A stretch of 64,000 nucleotides of DNA from Caldilineaceae bacterium (GTDB lineage: Bacteria > Chloroflexota > Anaerolineae > Caldilineales > Caldilineaceae). The position numbers were made by a program, and so were the translations under genes. The stretch is taken from the NCBI GenBank assembly GCA_022827195.1, contig JAJDTL010000014.1, positions 78,881 to 142,880 of the forward strand, in the 5' to 3' direction. The notes beneath the pieces were generated by a model. That model was not told the origin of the DNA and did not search any database. It worked only from the letters and a program-made list of their open reading frames with translations. Below are positions 17,379 to 25,036 of this stretch, one piece after another. Position 1 is the stretch's first letter; the number at the start of each line of letters is the position of its first letter.

Positions 17379-18755
17379 CTAAGCGCCCAGCAAAGCGTTG
17401 ATGTCGACAGTTGCCTCATCCAGAGCTTCCTGCACGCTCTTTTCACCAAGTAGGACCGTTTCGAACGCCTCCGTTGTCCGATTCCTGAAGAAGGCGAATT
17501 CTCGACCGTACCAGCCTGGGCGCCACTCCATGTTCTCGGTGCATCGTTCACACTTCGAGAAACCTTCGATTCGTGAAGTCGCGATCAGATGCAAGGTCTG
17601 GAACCAGGGATCCTTGACCTGCTCGATGTGCTCGAGCGTTTCGTAGGCCGGCTGCCCCGCCGTTTCGGCGTAGATATGCTGCACATCCCAGTCGGTCGCC
17701 ATCTCGATTGTGAAGAGGGCAGCCTGCTCCTTCTTGTCAGACTTGCTGTTTACGGTAAATCCGTTGCCGCCGTATCGGTGGCTGCGGGTTGCACTCCACG
17801 GCAGCGCAATCATCGCCACTTCCCACTCTGTCGGAGCCTGAAGGCCGGAGCCACTGAATTCGCACATGGCCAGCCCGGAATTATACACGCCGCCCTCGAT
17901 CATCCCTTGGGCGGATACCGTCGGCGACACTCTATGCGTGATGACCATGTCGGTCATCGCCTGCACTGCAGCCACGTTGGCTGGCGAGTTGATAATCGTC
18001 TCCTGCTCGTTAAAGTCCCAAATGCCGTCGTCGAACATCAATTCGCCGCTGTGCTGGTGCATCACGCCGTCGGGCAGCCACCACATGTCGTTCCAGGTAC
18101 GGGAGTCGCCGTACTGTTCATGCGTACCGTCAGACCTGATCTTGGTGCCCGCTTTGGCAAACTCCACATAGTCGTCCCAAGTCCAGGTGTCGAACTCCGG
18201 CGTGCCCCACTCCGGCAACTTGATTCCGGTCTCATCGGCCATGGGTTTGTTGATGAAGCCGACAACCGCTTCATCGAAGAAGATGGAAAGGGCATAGACG
18301 ACGCCCTTGTAGCCGCTGTCAATTCTCTGGTCTACGGCGAACTTGCTCATGTCGAGCTGGGCCGCCTCAATGTAGGGGGTCAAGGGATCCATCAGGCCGC
18401 CGGCAAAGACAACCCCATAAATGCCGGGCCCGACCATGAGGGAGTCCGGTGCCACGCCTGAGACGAGCTCAATCAGAAACTTTTCTTCCCAAAACGGAAG
18501 ATGTTCTTCCTGCACTTTGAGCCCTGTCTTCTCTTCAACGATGGGAATCATCCCACTTTGGTCCCGCAGATAGTCTCCCCACCAGTGGGAGACCCGAATC
18601 TCCGCCGGTGCGGGCGGCCAGGAGATTTCCCCGACTTCCTCGGTGGTGGGTTCAACCGCCGTTGGCATCGGCACGCAGGCGGTGGCCAGAATCCCTGCGG
18701 CTGCGCCAGCCGACGCACGCAGGAAGTCTCGCCGGGTCAAATCTTTGCGGGTCAT
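17379..18755 (-). CDS. Twin-arginine lipoprotein sugar-binding protein (third CUT1 system)
   Basis: 458 residues from the third of three consecutive ATG codons at 18755, which gives the best spacing to GGAAAGGAG; starts at 18758 or 18761 are possible. Tat motif TRRDFLRAS, hydrophobic AGAAAGILATAC with lipobox Cys, then a mature SBP family 1 domain with IRVSHWWGDYLRD, SGVAPDSLMVGP and FDTWTWDDYVEFAKAG. It is paralogous to the binding protein at 8619-10007. A promoter-like TTGACA lies about 300 bases upstream. The downstream sulfatase-like and GH127-like genes suggest an acidic or decorated glycan fragment as ligand, but this is inference. Confidence 0.93.
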   Translation of the reverse strand: MTRKDLTRRDFLRASAGAAAGILATACVPMPTAVEPTTEEVGEISWPPAPAEIRVSHWWGDYLRDQSGMIPIVEEKTGLKVQEEHLPFWEEKFLIELVSGVAPDSLMVGPGIYGVVFAGGLMDPLTPYIEAAQLDMSKFAVDQRIDSGYKGVVYALSIFFDEAVVGFINKPMADETGIKLPEWGTPEFDTWTWDDYVEFAKAGTKIRSDGTHEQYGDSRTWNDMWWLPDGVMHQHSGELMFDDGIWDFNEQETIINSPANVAAVQAMTDMVITHRVSPTVSAQGMIEGGVYNSGLAMCEFSGSGLQAPTEWEVAMIALPWSATRSHRYGGNGFTVNSKSDKKEQAALFTIEMATDWDVQHIYAETAGQPAYETLEHIEQVKDPWFQTLHLIATSRIEGFSKCERCTENMEWRPGWYGREFAFFRNRTTEAFETVLLGEKSVQEALDEATVDINALLGA

Positions 18756-19372
18756 CATCATCTCCTTTCCGAAGTCGAGGGATGGATTCTTCGGCAATGC
18801 AGCGCGGGTACGAATGACTGCGCGTCTTAACTCGGAAGTCTCCTCCTTTCCCGGCGATGATAAGCTGCAGTTCATTGAGTTCTATCAACGACATCTCAGG
18901 CCGAGTCTTTGCAGCAAGTGGTCAGCCTCGCTTCGATGCGCCAGAGCCATGAATCCTGCCACCTTCCGGGGATGGCTCAGCCATTGAAGCGCAACCACCC
19001 GCAAAGGCCCATTGGAGAGTTGATAAATATATTACATATAAAGGAAGGTTCTTGTCAACAAGCAAGAATTGCCTGGCCTGAACTGCCCCTTCAAAGCCGT
19101 AATACAACTTAAAGCTATAGTCTTACAATTCCGATTGACTGGTTCTGTAGGATAGGAGAGCCGATGTGAGAGGGAGACGTGAATTGAGGACACGAACTCT
19201 GAGGACGCCGTTCTTCTGCTGATCGCGTGCGATCATGTGACGTCTGCCGGTCTGAAGAGAGGGATTGCGATGGTAGCCGGTTAGGCTGATGGGTTACTTG
19301 CCTCTCTTGTCGCGTTGAAGCTGTTCGGGCGCGAGCCCGGCACTCGTTCACACCTTGCAATCGAAACAGGCG
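18756..19372. other. Intergenic region upstream of the third CUT1 operon
   Basis: 617 bases between the binding-protein start and the 3' end of the GroEL-like gene, both on the minus strand. It contains a strongly AT-rich patch around 19020-19050 with a promoter-like sequence. I found no credible gene. Confidence 0.5.
19029..19058 (-). promoter_or_regulatory. Promoter-like sequence for the third CUT1 operon
   Basis: On the minus strand TTGACA (19053-19058) is followed after 18 bases by TAATAT (19029-19034) within the most AT-rich patch of this region. It points at the binding-protein gene starting at 18755. Confidence 0.5.
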
Positions 19373-21103
19373 TCAGGGATTATAGGCCACGTCTTCAACA
19401 CTCTTGCGTTGCGTCAATACCACCGCCTCTGTCGTCAATACCAGCACCGCTGTTCTCGCCGCCATCTCCAGGGCCAGACGCAACACCTTAGCCGGATCGA
19501 CGATTCCCGCCGCCCTCATATTGACAATCCGTCCTGAGACAGCGTCGAAGCCCCGTTCCGGAGCACCTGCCCCGACCTTGGCGACAACTGTCGACGCTTC
19601 ATACCCCGCATTGGACGCGATCTGTCGTAACGGTGCGGTCAACGCCGCGGCAGCAGTGCGGACACCCATCGCCTCATCTGTGTCTTGCGGCTTCGTCGCC
19701 AGGTCGTCCAGGAACGGGATGCAGCCGAGGTAGGCCGCGCCGCCGCCTGGCACGGTACCTTCTTGGACCGCTGCACGGACGGTTCTGATCGCATCTTCAG
19801 CCGATTGCCGTTTGAGTTGGCCCTCGATCTTGGTGAACGCCCCGATTTTCAGAATCGCAGTGCCACCGGACATATTGGCCAGGCGCCGCCGCAGCATGTC
19901 TGGTTGGGCTGTAGGTCTCTCCTCGGCCAATTCCGCCTGCAATTGGGCAATGCGGCCATGAATCTTCGGTATGTTGCCCCGGGGACTGATCAGCGTGAAA
20001 TCCTTCCGCCTGGCGACCACCCGCCGCGCGCCGCCAAAATCCTCCATGCGGAACTCCTCCAGCCGGCGGCCCGCCGCCGTGTCGATCAAATTCGCACCGC
20101 AAAGAATGGCCAGGTCCTTGAGGATCTCCGGGCGGCTCAGTACCAGCCCCGGCGCCGTGATTGGCGCAATCGGCAGCCCCTTCTTCGAATTGAGCAGGAG
20201 CGTGCCCAGCGCCTCCCCTTCGATCTTGCGGGCGATGATCACCAGGCTTTCCGCTTGTGCATTGCGGGCCTGCTCCACAATGGGGACCACATGCGCGGCC
20301 GATGAAATCTCCATATCGGCGAGGGCGATGCCGGGATTCATCATCACCGCAGCATGTTGCGCCTCATCGGTCACGAACTCAGTGTCAGCCAGGCCGCTGT
20401 CCCAGCGCACGTTTTCGACGTACTCCCGGTCCATGACCGTCCCGGTAAACTCCTCGACGACAATTGGCCCTTCCGCGCCAATGACTTCAAAGATTTCGGC
20501 GACCAGTTCGGCCAGGGCTGGATCGCCGGTTGCCGAGCCGGTGAGTGCAGCGATGGCCGGTTGTCCGTCAAGCGGTTGCGCAACCTCCGCCAACTGTTCG
20601 ACCGCCACGCGAACGCCTTTCTCCAGTCCGCGGCAGACCGTCACCGGGTTGGCGCCGGCCGCCACAGCGCGCATCCCTTCCAGAATCATCGCCCGCGCCA
20701 GTACAGCGGCGGTGGCGCTGCCATCCCCCATCGTTTCGCGTGCGTGCCAGGCCAGGTGACGGATCAGCATCGCTCCGGTGTTAGCATATCGATTGGGGAT
20801 CTCGATCATCCGCCTTGCGATGGTGGCCGCATCGCTCAGCAGCTCTGGGGCGGCATTGTTGCTGCTCAACGAAGCGACGGCCACGGTGCGACTCAACGGC
20901 CCGAGTGTTGCCGCCATGGGCGCGGTCATCGTTTCGACCCCCTGCTTCAGCGCCCTGTGAACTTCCGGGGCGAAGAGTACTCCCTTCCTTTTGTCCTCTC
21001 CCCTGGGAACAAAGGCAGGCGGCTGTGGTGTCCCCGGCGGGGGACGCTTGGGCGGCGGCTTGCGGTAGCCTTCGGCCTTCTTGGGCTTCTGCTGTATCAG
21101 CAT
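19373..21103 (-). CDS. Divergent GroEL-type chaperonin paralogue with Pro-rich N-terminal extension
   Basis: 576 residues aligning with the group I chaperonin fold. The first 40 residues are a Pro/Lys-rich extension (KPPPKRPPPGTPQPPAF) not found in GroEL. ATP-site elements are present but altered: ATLGPLSRTVAV for TLGPKGRNV, and MGDGSATAAVLA (Asp127, equivalent to GroEL Asp87) for GDGTTTATVLA; the later SAEDAIRTVRAAVQEG keeps the Asp corresponding to GroEL Asp398, and VPGGGAAYL is conserved. The C-terminus ends VEDVAYNP without a GGM tail. No groES is adjacent. It begins 15 bases after the zinc dehydrogenase gene and is the last gene of the P450-epimerase-dehydrogenase operon, so it may be a dedicated folding or assembly factor. 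Confidence 0.88.
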   Translation of the reverse strand: MLIQQKPKKAEGYRKPPPKRPPPGTPQPPAFVPRGEDKRKGVLFAPEVHRALKQGVETMTAPMAATLGPLSRTVAVASLSSNNAAPELLSDAATIARRMIEIPNRYANTGAMLIRHLAWHARETMGDGSATAAVLARAMILEGMRAVAAGANPVTVCRGLEKGVRVAVEQLAEVAQPLDGQPAIAALTGSATGDPALAELVAEIFEVIGAEGPIVVEEFTGTVMDREYVENVRWDSGLADTEFVTDEAQHAAVMMNPGIALADMEISSAAHVVPIVEQARNAQAESLVIIARKIEGEALGTLLLNSKKGLPIAPITAPGLVLSRPEILKDLAILCGANLIDTAAGRRLEEFRMEDFGGARRVVARRKDFTLISPRGNIPKIHGRIAQLQAELAEERPTAQPDMLRRRLANMSGGTAILKIGAFTKIEGQLKRQSAEDAIRTVRAAVQEGTVPGGGAAYLGCIPFLDDLATKPQDTDEAMGVRTAAAALTAPLRQIASNAGYEASTVVAKVGAGAPERGFDAVSGRIVNMRAAGIVDPAKVLRLALEMAARTAVLVLTTEAVVLTQRKSVEDVAYNP

Positions 21104-21118
21104 GATGCTTCAGCTCTC

Positions 21119-22141
21119 TTAGGGAACGAACGCTGCCTTGATCACGCCGTCGCGGTATTGGCCGGTTACTTCGAACGCCGCCGCATGTTCCTCCAGCGCG
21201 AAGCGATGCGTCAGCAGCGCCCGCAGCTCGATTCGGCCAGACTGGTTGATCTGCAATGCCGCGGCAAAGTCGGGAAAACTCCAGCCGCACATGCCGCGTA
21301 CCGTCAGCTGTTTCTGGATCAGCCCGTTGAGCGCAAGAGGAATGGTATCGCCGCCGCCCTCGATGACGATCGTCCCATTCACGCCCGCGACGGCCAGCGC
21401 GAGCTCGGCCGCGCGCGTCGAACCCGCGCACTGCAACACACGGTCCGCGCCCAGCCCGCCGGTCAGTTCGAGGACTCTCTCCTCGGCCGCTTCAACCGGC
21501 AATGCGACCGTATCCGTCGCGCCAAGCCGCTTGCCCACCGCCAGTCGATCTTCGTCCCGCGGCAGCCCGACCAGGATCAACTGGCCGGGGTCCCGCAGCC
21601 TGGCGTACTGCAACACGAGCAGGCCGATCGGTCCCGGGCCGATCACGACGACGCTTTGGCCCGCTTCGATGCCCGCCCGCCGGACGACCGCGTGCGCGTT
21701 GGCTGACGGCTCGGTCATCGCCGCCTCTTCGAGCGAGAAACTGTCTTCGATCGGATGCAGCTTCGCAGCAGGCGCAACGATGTACTGGCCGAATCCGCCG
21801 GGAAGCTGAAATCCCATCTCCTGCAGGTCTGCGCACAGGTTGATGCGCCCGCGGCGGCAATGGCGGCACCCGCCGCACGACAGGTAGGTCTCGACCGCAA
21901 CGCGCGCGCCGGGTTTGACCTGGGTGACACCTGCACCAACTTCCTTGACCACGCCGCTGAACTCGTGTCCCGGCGTGACCGGATAGCTCAGACCGGGGAT
22001 TCCGCCCGACAGGATGTAGTGATCGGTGTGGCAGATCGTGGCCGCCGCAATCCTTACCAGCGCGTCGCCATCGCCGATTTCCGGCACCACGCGCTCGACC
22101 AACTCGACCTGATGGGGCGCGACAACACTCAGCGCTTGCAT
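21119..22141 (-). CDS. Zinc-dependent medium-chain alcohol/polyol dehydrogenase
   Basis: 340 residues from the ATG at 22141; longer frames would run into the epimerase gene. It shows the catalytic-zinc Cys in AATICHTDHY, the motif TPGHEFSGVVKEVGAGV, a structural-zinc cluster CGGCRHCRRGRINLC and a Rossmann NAD(P) site VVVIGPGPIGLLVLQYA. This is the tetrameric sorbitol/threonine-dehydrogenase-like branch, which oxidises secondary alcohols of polyols or sugars. It lies 20 bases downstream of a sugar epimerase and 15 bases before the GroEL-like gene, so an oxidation step in a sugar or polyol pathway is likely. The actual substrate is unknown. Confidence 0.9.
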   Translation of the reverse strand: MQALSVVAPHQVELVERVVPEIGDGDALVRIAAATICHTDHYILSGGIPGLSYPVTPGHEFSGVVKEVGAGVTQVKPGARVAVETYLSCGGCRHCRRGRINLCADLQEMGFQLPGGFGQYIVAPAAKLHPIEDSFSLEEAAMTEPSANAHAVVRRAGIEAGQSVVVIGPGPIGLLVLQYARLRDPGQLILVGLPRDEDRLAVGKRLGATDTVALPVEAAEERVLELTGGLGADRVLQCAGSTRAAELALAVAGVNGTIVIEGGGDTIPLALNGLIQKQLTVRGMCGWSFPDFAAALQINQSGRIELRALLTHRFALEEHAAAFEVTGQYRDGVIKAAFVP

Positions 22142-22161
22142 AGCAATCGCACGATAATTAT

Positions 22162-23109
22162 CTAGTCCGCCAGCGTGCGCAAAATGATCGGATCGAGGAA
22201 CTGCACACTCTTGATGATGCCCTCCGCGGCGCTCATAATCGGGTCCTCGTGTTCGATGCTCAGAGCGCCGTCGTAGCCGACAAGACGCAGCGCGCTGACA
22301 AAGTCTCGCCACCACACCTCGCCGTGGCCGTAGCCCAGCGTGCGATAGTCCCACGCCCGCTCGCCAATAACTTCCATTGGCCGAATGTCCAGCCCGCCGT
22401 TGAGGGCCATCTCCTGCGGGTTGAGGCGCGTGTCCTTGGCGTGTACGTGGAAGACGAATCCCTCGCCGAACGCAGGGATGACGACGAGCGGATCGATGCC
22501 CTGGTAGAAAAAGTGGCTCGGGTCGAGGTTGACGCCCACGCTCGGTCCGGCAATCTCGCGCAACCGAAACATCGTGCGCGGGTTGAAGGCAATCTGGCCG
22601 GGATGGAGCTCGATCGCCACCTTCACGCCGTGGTCGGCCGCAAACGGTCCGGCCTTCTCCCAGAATGGCGTGACAACCTCATCCCACTGCCAGCGGTCTG
22701 TCTCGGCAAACTCCGGCTGTTGCGGATGGATTGGCCAGCTGGGATACGGCGAACCGCTCGGATCGCCCGGGCAACCGCTCATCGTCACCATCGTATCAAG
22801 CCCGAGCTTGTGCGCCAGCTGCACCGTCTTGTGATAGACCTCCTGCGAGCTGGGACCGCGCTCAGGATGCGGGTCGAGCAGGTTGCCGTTGCAGTTGAGC
22901 GCGCTCAGCATCAGGCCGCGGCTCTCGATTGCGTCCAGGAACCTCTTGCGCGCCTCTTCGCTCTCCAGCAGCTCATCCAGGTTGCAGTGCTGCGCGGGCG
23001 AAAAATTGCCCGTTCCGATCTCGACCGCCTCGATTCCATGTTCGACGATCCAGTCGAGAGCCTCGCTGAACGGAGCCTGGATGCCATCTGTAAACAGGCC
23101 AATCTTCAT
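22162..23109 (-). CDS. Sugar phosphate isomerase/epimerase (TIM barrel, AP-endonuclease-2 superfamily)
   Basis: 315 residues starting MKIGLFTDGI, preceded by AAGAGGAG. Barrel strands carry the metal-binding acids usual for this family: VKVAIELHPGQ (Glu), VGVNLDPSHF (Asp and His), FVFHVHAKDT (His and Asp) and ALSIEHEDP near the C-terminus (Glu). Such enzymes (IolE, IolI, xylose-isomerase-like and tagatose/psicose epimerase groups) isomerise or dehydrate sugars and inosose. It is 39 bases after the P450 gene and 20 bases before the dehydrogenase gene in one operon. Three proteins of this superfamily occur in the window. Confidence 0.88.
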   Translation of the reverse strand: MKIGLFTDGIQAPFSEALDWIVEHGIEAVEIGTGNFSPAQHCNLDELLESEEARKRFLDAIESRGLMLSALNCNGNLLDPHPERGPSSQEVYHKTVQLAHKLGLDTMVTMSGCPGDPSGSPYPSWPIHPQQPEFAETDRWQWDEVVTPFWEKAGPFAADHGVKVAIELHPGQIAFNPRTMFRLREIAGPSVGVNLDPSHFFYQGIDPLVVIPAFGEGFVFHVHAKDTRLNPQEMALNGGLDIRPMEVIGERAWDYRTLGYGHGEVWWRDFVSALRLVGYDGALSIEHEDPIMSAAEGIIKSVQFLDPIILRTLAD

Positions 23110-23148
23110 AGCAATCTCCTCTTTGTGGCGGGTAGGGCCCGATTCTCG

Positions 23149-24408
23149 CTAGTAGACGACCGGCAACGACTTCAACATGCGCAGACCAGCCGTTTCGCGC
23201 CAGGGTGGGTTTTGGCGCCAGCTGCTGTCGGCGAAGCGAATCTCCGGCAGGCGGCGCAGTAGAGTGTTCACGGCGATTTCACCCATAAGGCGGGCCAGCG
23301 GCGCGCCCAGACAGAAGTGGATGCCCCAGCCAAAGGCCACGTGCTTGTTCGGCTGGCGGCAAATGTCTAGCCGGTCCGGGTCGGGGAACTGCTCCGGATC
23401 GCGGTTGGCCGCAGCGAGCATCAGGACCACCGCCTGCCCCACACGGACCTGCTGACCGCCGATCTCCAGGTCTTCCAGCGCCAGGCGCGTATCGCGCGGC
23501 CCCGGGCTTTCGTATCGGAGGAACTCTTCCACCGCGGAGTCGATCAGAGAGGGGTCGGCCTTGAGCTTTTCAAGCTCGGCCGGATTCTGCAGCAGCGCAA
23601 GCATGCCGTTGCCGATCAGGCCTGTCGTCGTGTCATGTCCGCCGACGAGCATCTGTACGCACATGGCGAACAACTCGTCGGCGCTGAGCCGGTTGCCTTC
23701 TTCCTCGACCAGGACCAGCGCGCTGATCATGTCATCGCGCGGGCTGCGCTGGCGTTCCTCCGTGATCTCGTGGAAGTACTCGGTCAGGTCAAGCAGGCTC
23801 TTCAGGGAGCCCTCCGCGACGTTGGAAATCTCAAGTTCGCTGCCATCGATGAATGCAACGATGTCTTCGACCCACTGTGTGAACTGCGTAACGTCCTGCG
23901 GCGGGATGCCGAGCAGCTCACACACGACCGTAACCGGCAACGGGTAGGCGAAATCGGCGATCACGTCCATCTGCCCCTGTGTCTCGGCCCCGTCGACGAG
24001 CCCGTCCACAATTTCCTGGATGCGCGGACGCATGCCCGCCACGACCGCCGGCGTGAAGGCCAGGTGGACCAGCCGCCGCAGGCGCGTATGGTCGGGCGGG
24101 TCCGTGTGCGAGACCCACATCGACAGATGCCGGCCGAGCCTCTCCACCTTCTTGCGCAGCGAAGGAGGAAGCTGCTTCATCTTCACCTGCATCTTGTCCG
24201 AGGAGAGCCGCGGGTCGGCGTGGCCCGCCAGCACATCGTCATAGCGGGTCACCAGCCAGCAGTCTAGCGGCGCGCACCAGTGTACGGGAGACTCCTGCCG
24301 CAACATGTGGAAGAGGGGATATGGGTCCGCCAGCCGCGCGCGGCAGAACAGGTCGTACTCGCTCCTCAATTCGGCATTCGAACGGGGCAAATCCACGGTT
24401 CCACTCAT
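23149..24408 (-). CDS. Cytochrome P450 (bacterial class I type)
   Basis: 419 residues from the ATG at 24408, which gives the usual N-terminal length; starts further upstream are open but poorly supported. Diagnostic motifs are the heme-binding loop FGWGIHFCLGAPLAR with the thiolate Cys, the I-helix oxygen-activation motif VGGHDTTTG, and the K-helix ExxR as EEFLR. VSHTDPPDHTRLRRLVHLAF is the characteristic C-helix region. It is a soluble monooxygenase that needs ferredoxin and reductase partners, none of which are adjacent. It heads an operon with a sugar epimerase, a zinc dehydrogenase and a GroEL-like protein. The substrate cannot be read from sequence. Confidence 0.92.
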   Translation of the reverse strand: MSGTVDLPRSNAELRSEYDLFCRARLADPYPLFHMLRQESPVHWCAPLDCWLVTRYDDVLAGHADPRLSSDKMQVKMKQLPPSLRKKVERLGRHLSMWVSHTDPPDHTRLRRLVHLAFTPAVVAGMRPRIQEIVDGLVDGAETQGQMDVIADFAYPLPVTVVCELLGIPPQDVTQFTQWVEDIVAFIDGSELEISNVAEGSLKSLLDLTEYFHEITEERQRSPRDDMISALVLVEEEGNRLSADELFAMCVQMLVGGHDTTTGLIGNGMLALLQNPAELEKLKADPSLIDSAVEEFLRYESPGPRDTRLALEDLEIGGQQVRVGQAVVLMLAAANRDPEQFPDPDRLDICRQPNKHVAFGWGIHFCLGAPLARLMGEIAVNTLLRRLPEIRFADSSWRQNPPWRETAGLRMLKSLPVVY

Positions 24409-24611
24409 CCCAATCGGCGGCTCTGGTTTGAACGCGGTCGCAGGCTGTGATGGAATCGGGGCGTGGCCACGGGCGTTGCCGCCCATGCAGGTAGGCATTG
24501 TACGCCACCGCTGTTTCTCTGTCAACGAGTCCTCAGACCCGGCGAAGTCCAGAATTGGGGTAAAGATTCCCATACCCCGAGCAGAAACAGAGCCACACCC
24601 GTTCCCTGCAC

Positions 24612-24639
24612 TACCTGACCACTGACCACTGGCCACTGC
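24612..24639. repeat. Heptamer tandem repeat, CCACTGN type
   Basis: Four 7-base units: TACCTGA, CCACTGA, CCACTGG and CCACTGC. The same units recur at 28741-28796, and a related tract is at 32290-32317, always between genes. Confidence 0.7.
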
Positions 24640-24793
24640 CGTTGAACGGTCGGGCCGTCCCGGCCCTCCCTCGTGCGGGGGGACTCCCCCCGCAACGCCC
24701 CCTTGTGTATGCCACCGTGCCTGCCCGTCCCCGGCCGCCGCGTCAAAGCCAACCGTGCCGACGCCAGCGTGCGTGCGCGGCTCCCGCAGTTCG

Positions 24794-24828
24794 AATCACG
24801 AATCACGAGTCACGAATCACGACTCACG
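24794..24828. repeat. Heptamer tandem repeat, AATCACG type
   Basis: Five head-to-tail 7-base units: AATCACG, AATCACG, AGTCACG, AATCACG and ACTCACG. There are no spacers, so it is not CRISPR. It resembles short tandemly repeated repetitive sequences known from cyanobacteria. Confidence 0.8.
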
Positions 24829-24915
24829 GCCGTCCCGGCCAACCGGCAGTTTCGGCCTGTTTGCGTTTGGGTGGCGGATATGTTGAAATCCCCTTGACCG
24901 AAGCCTGAAGACTCT

Positions 24916-24940
24916 TGAAATTTATAATATATAATTTGAT
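24916..24940. promoter_or_regulatory. AT-rich probable promoter segment
   Basis: An AT-only core around TTTATAATATATAATTTGA in an otherwise GC-rich region, including a perfect TATAAT at 24923-24928. It lies between divergent genes; I could not fix a well-spaced -35 box on either strand. Confidence 0.4.
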
Positions 24941-25036
24941 CATTGGTCGAATCGAAGTCGAGAGCGCGAAACGACCTGGCGTCGGCCCGGTCCGTTTCGG
25001 CGCCGCCTGCCGTACGGCATCTGAGAGGAGGCTGTT

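Larger units (their letters stand above)
24409..25036. other. Divergent intergenic region with heptamer repeats
   Basis: 628 bases between the P450 gene (minus) and the dimethylformamidase-like gene (plus). It contains two heptamer repeat tracts (24612-24639 and 24794-24828) and an AT-rich segment near 24915-24940, the probable promoter zone for both directions. I see no gene in it. Confidence 0.55.

Noticed and set aside
24794..24828. A possible CRISPR-like array of AATCACG units
   Set aside because: The units are 7 bases with no spacers and there are no cas genes, so it is a simple tandem repeat.
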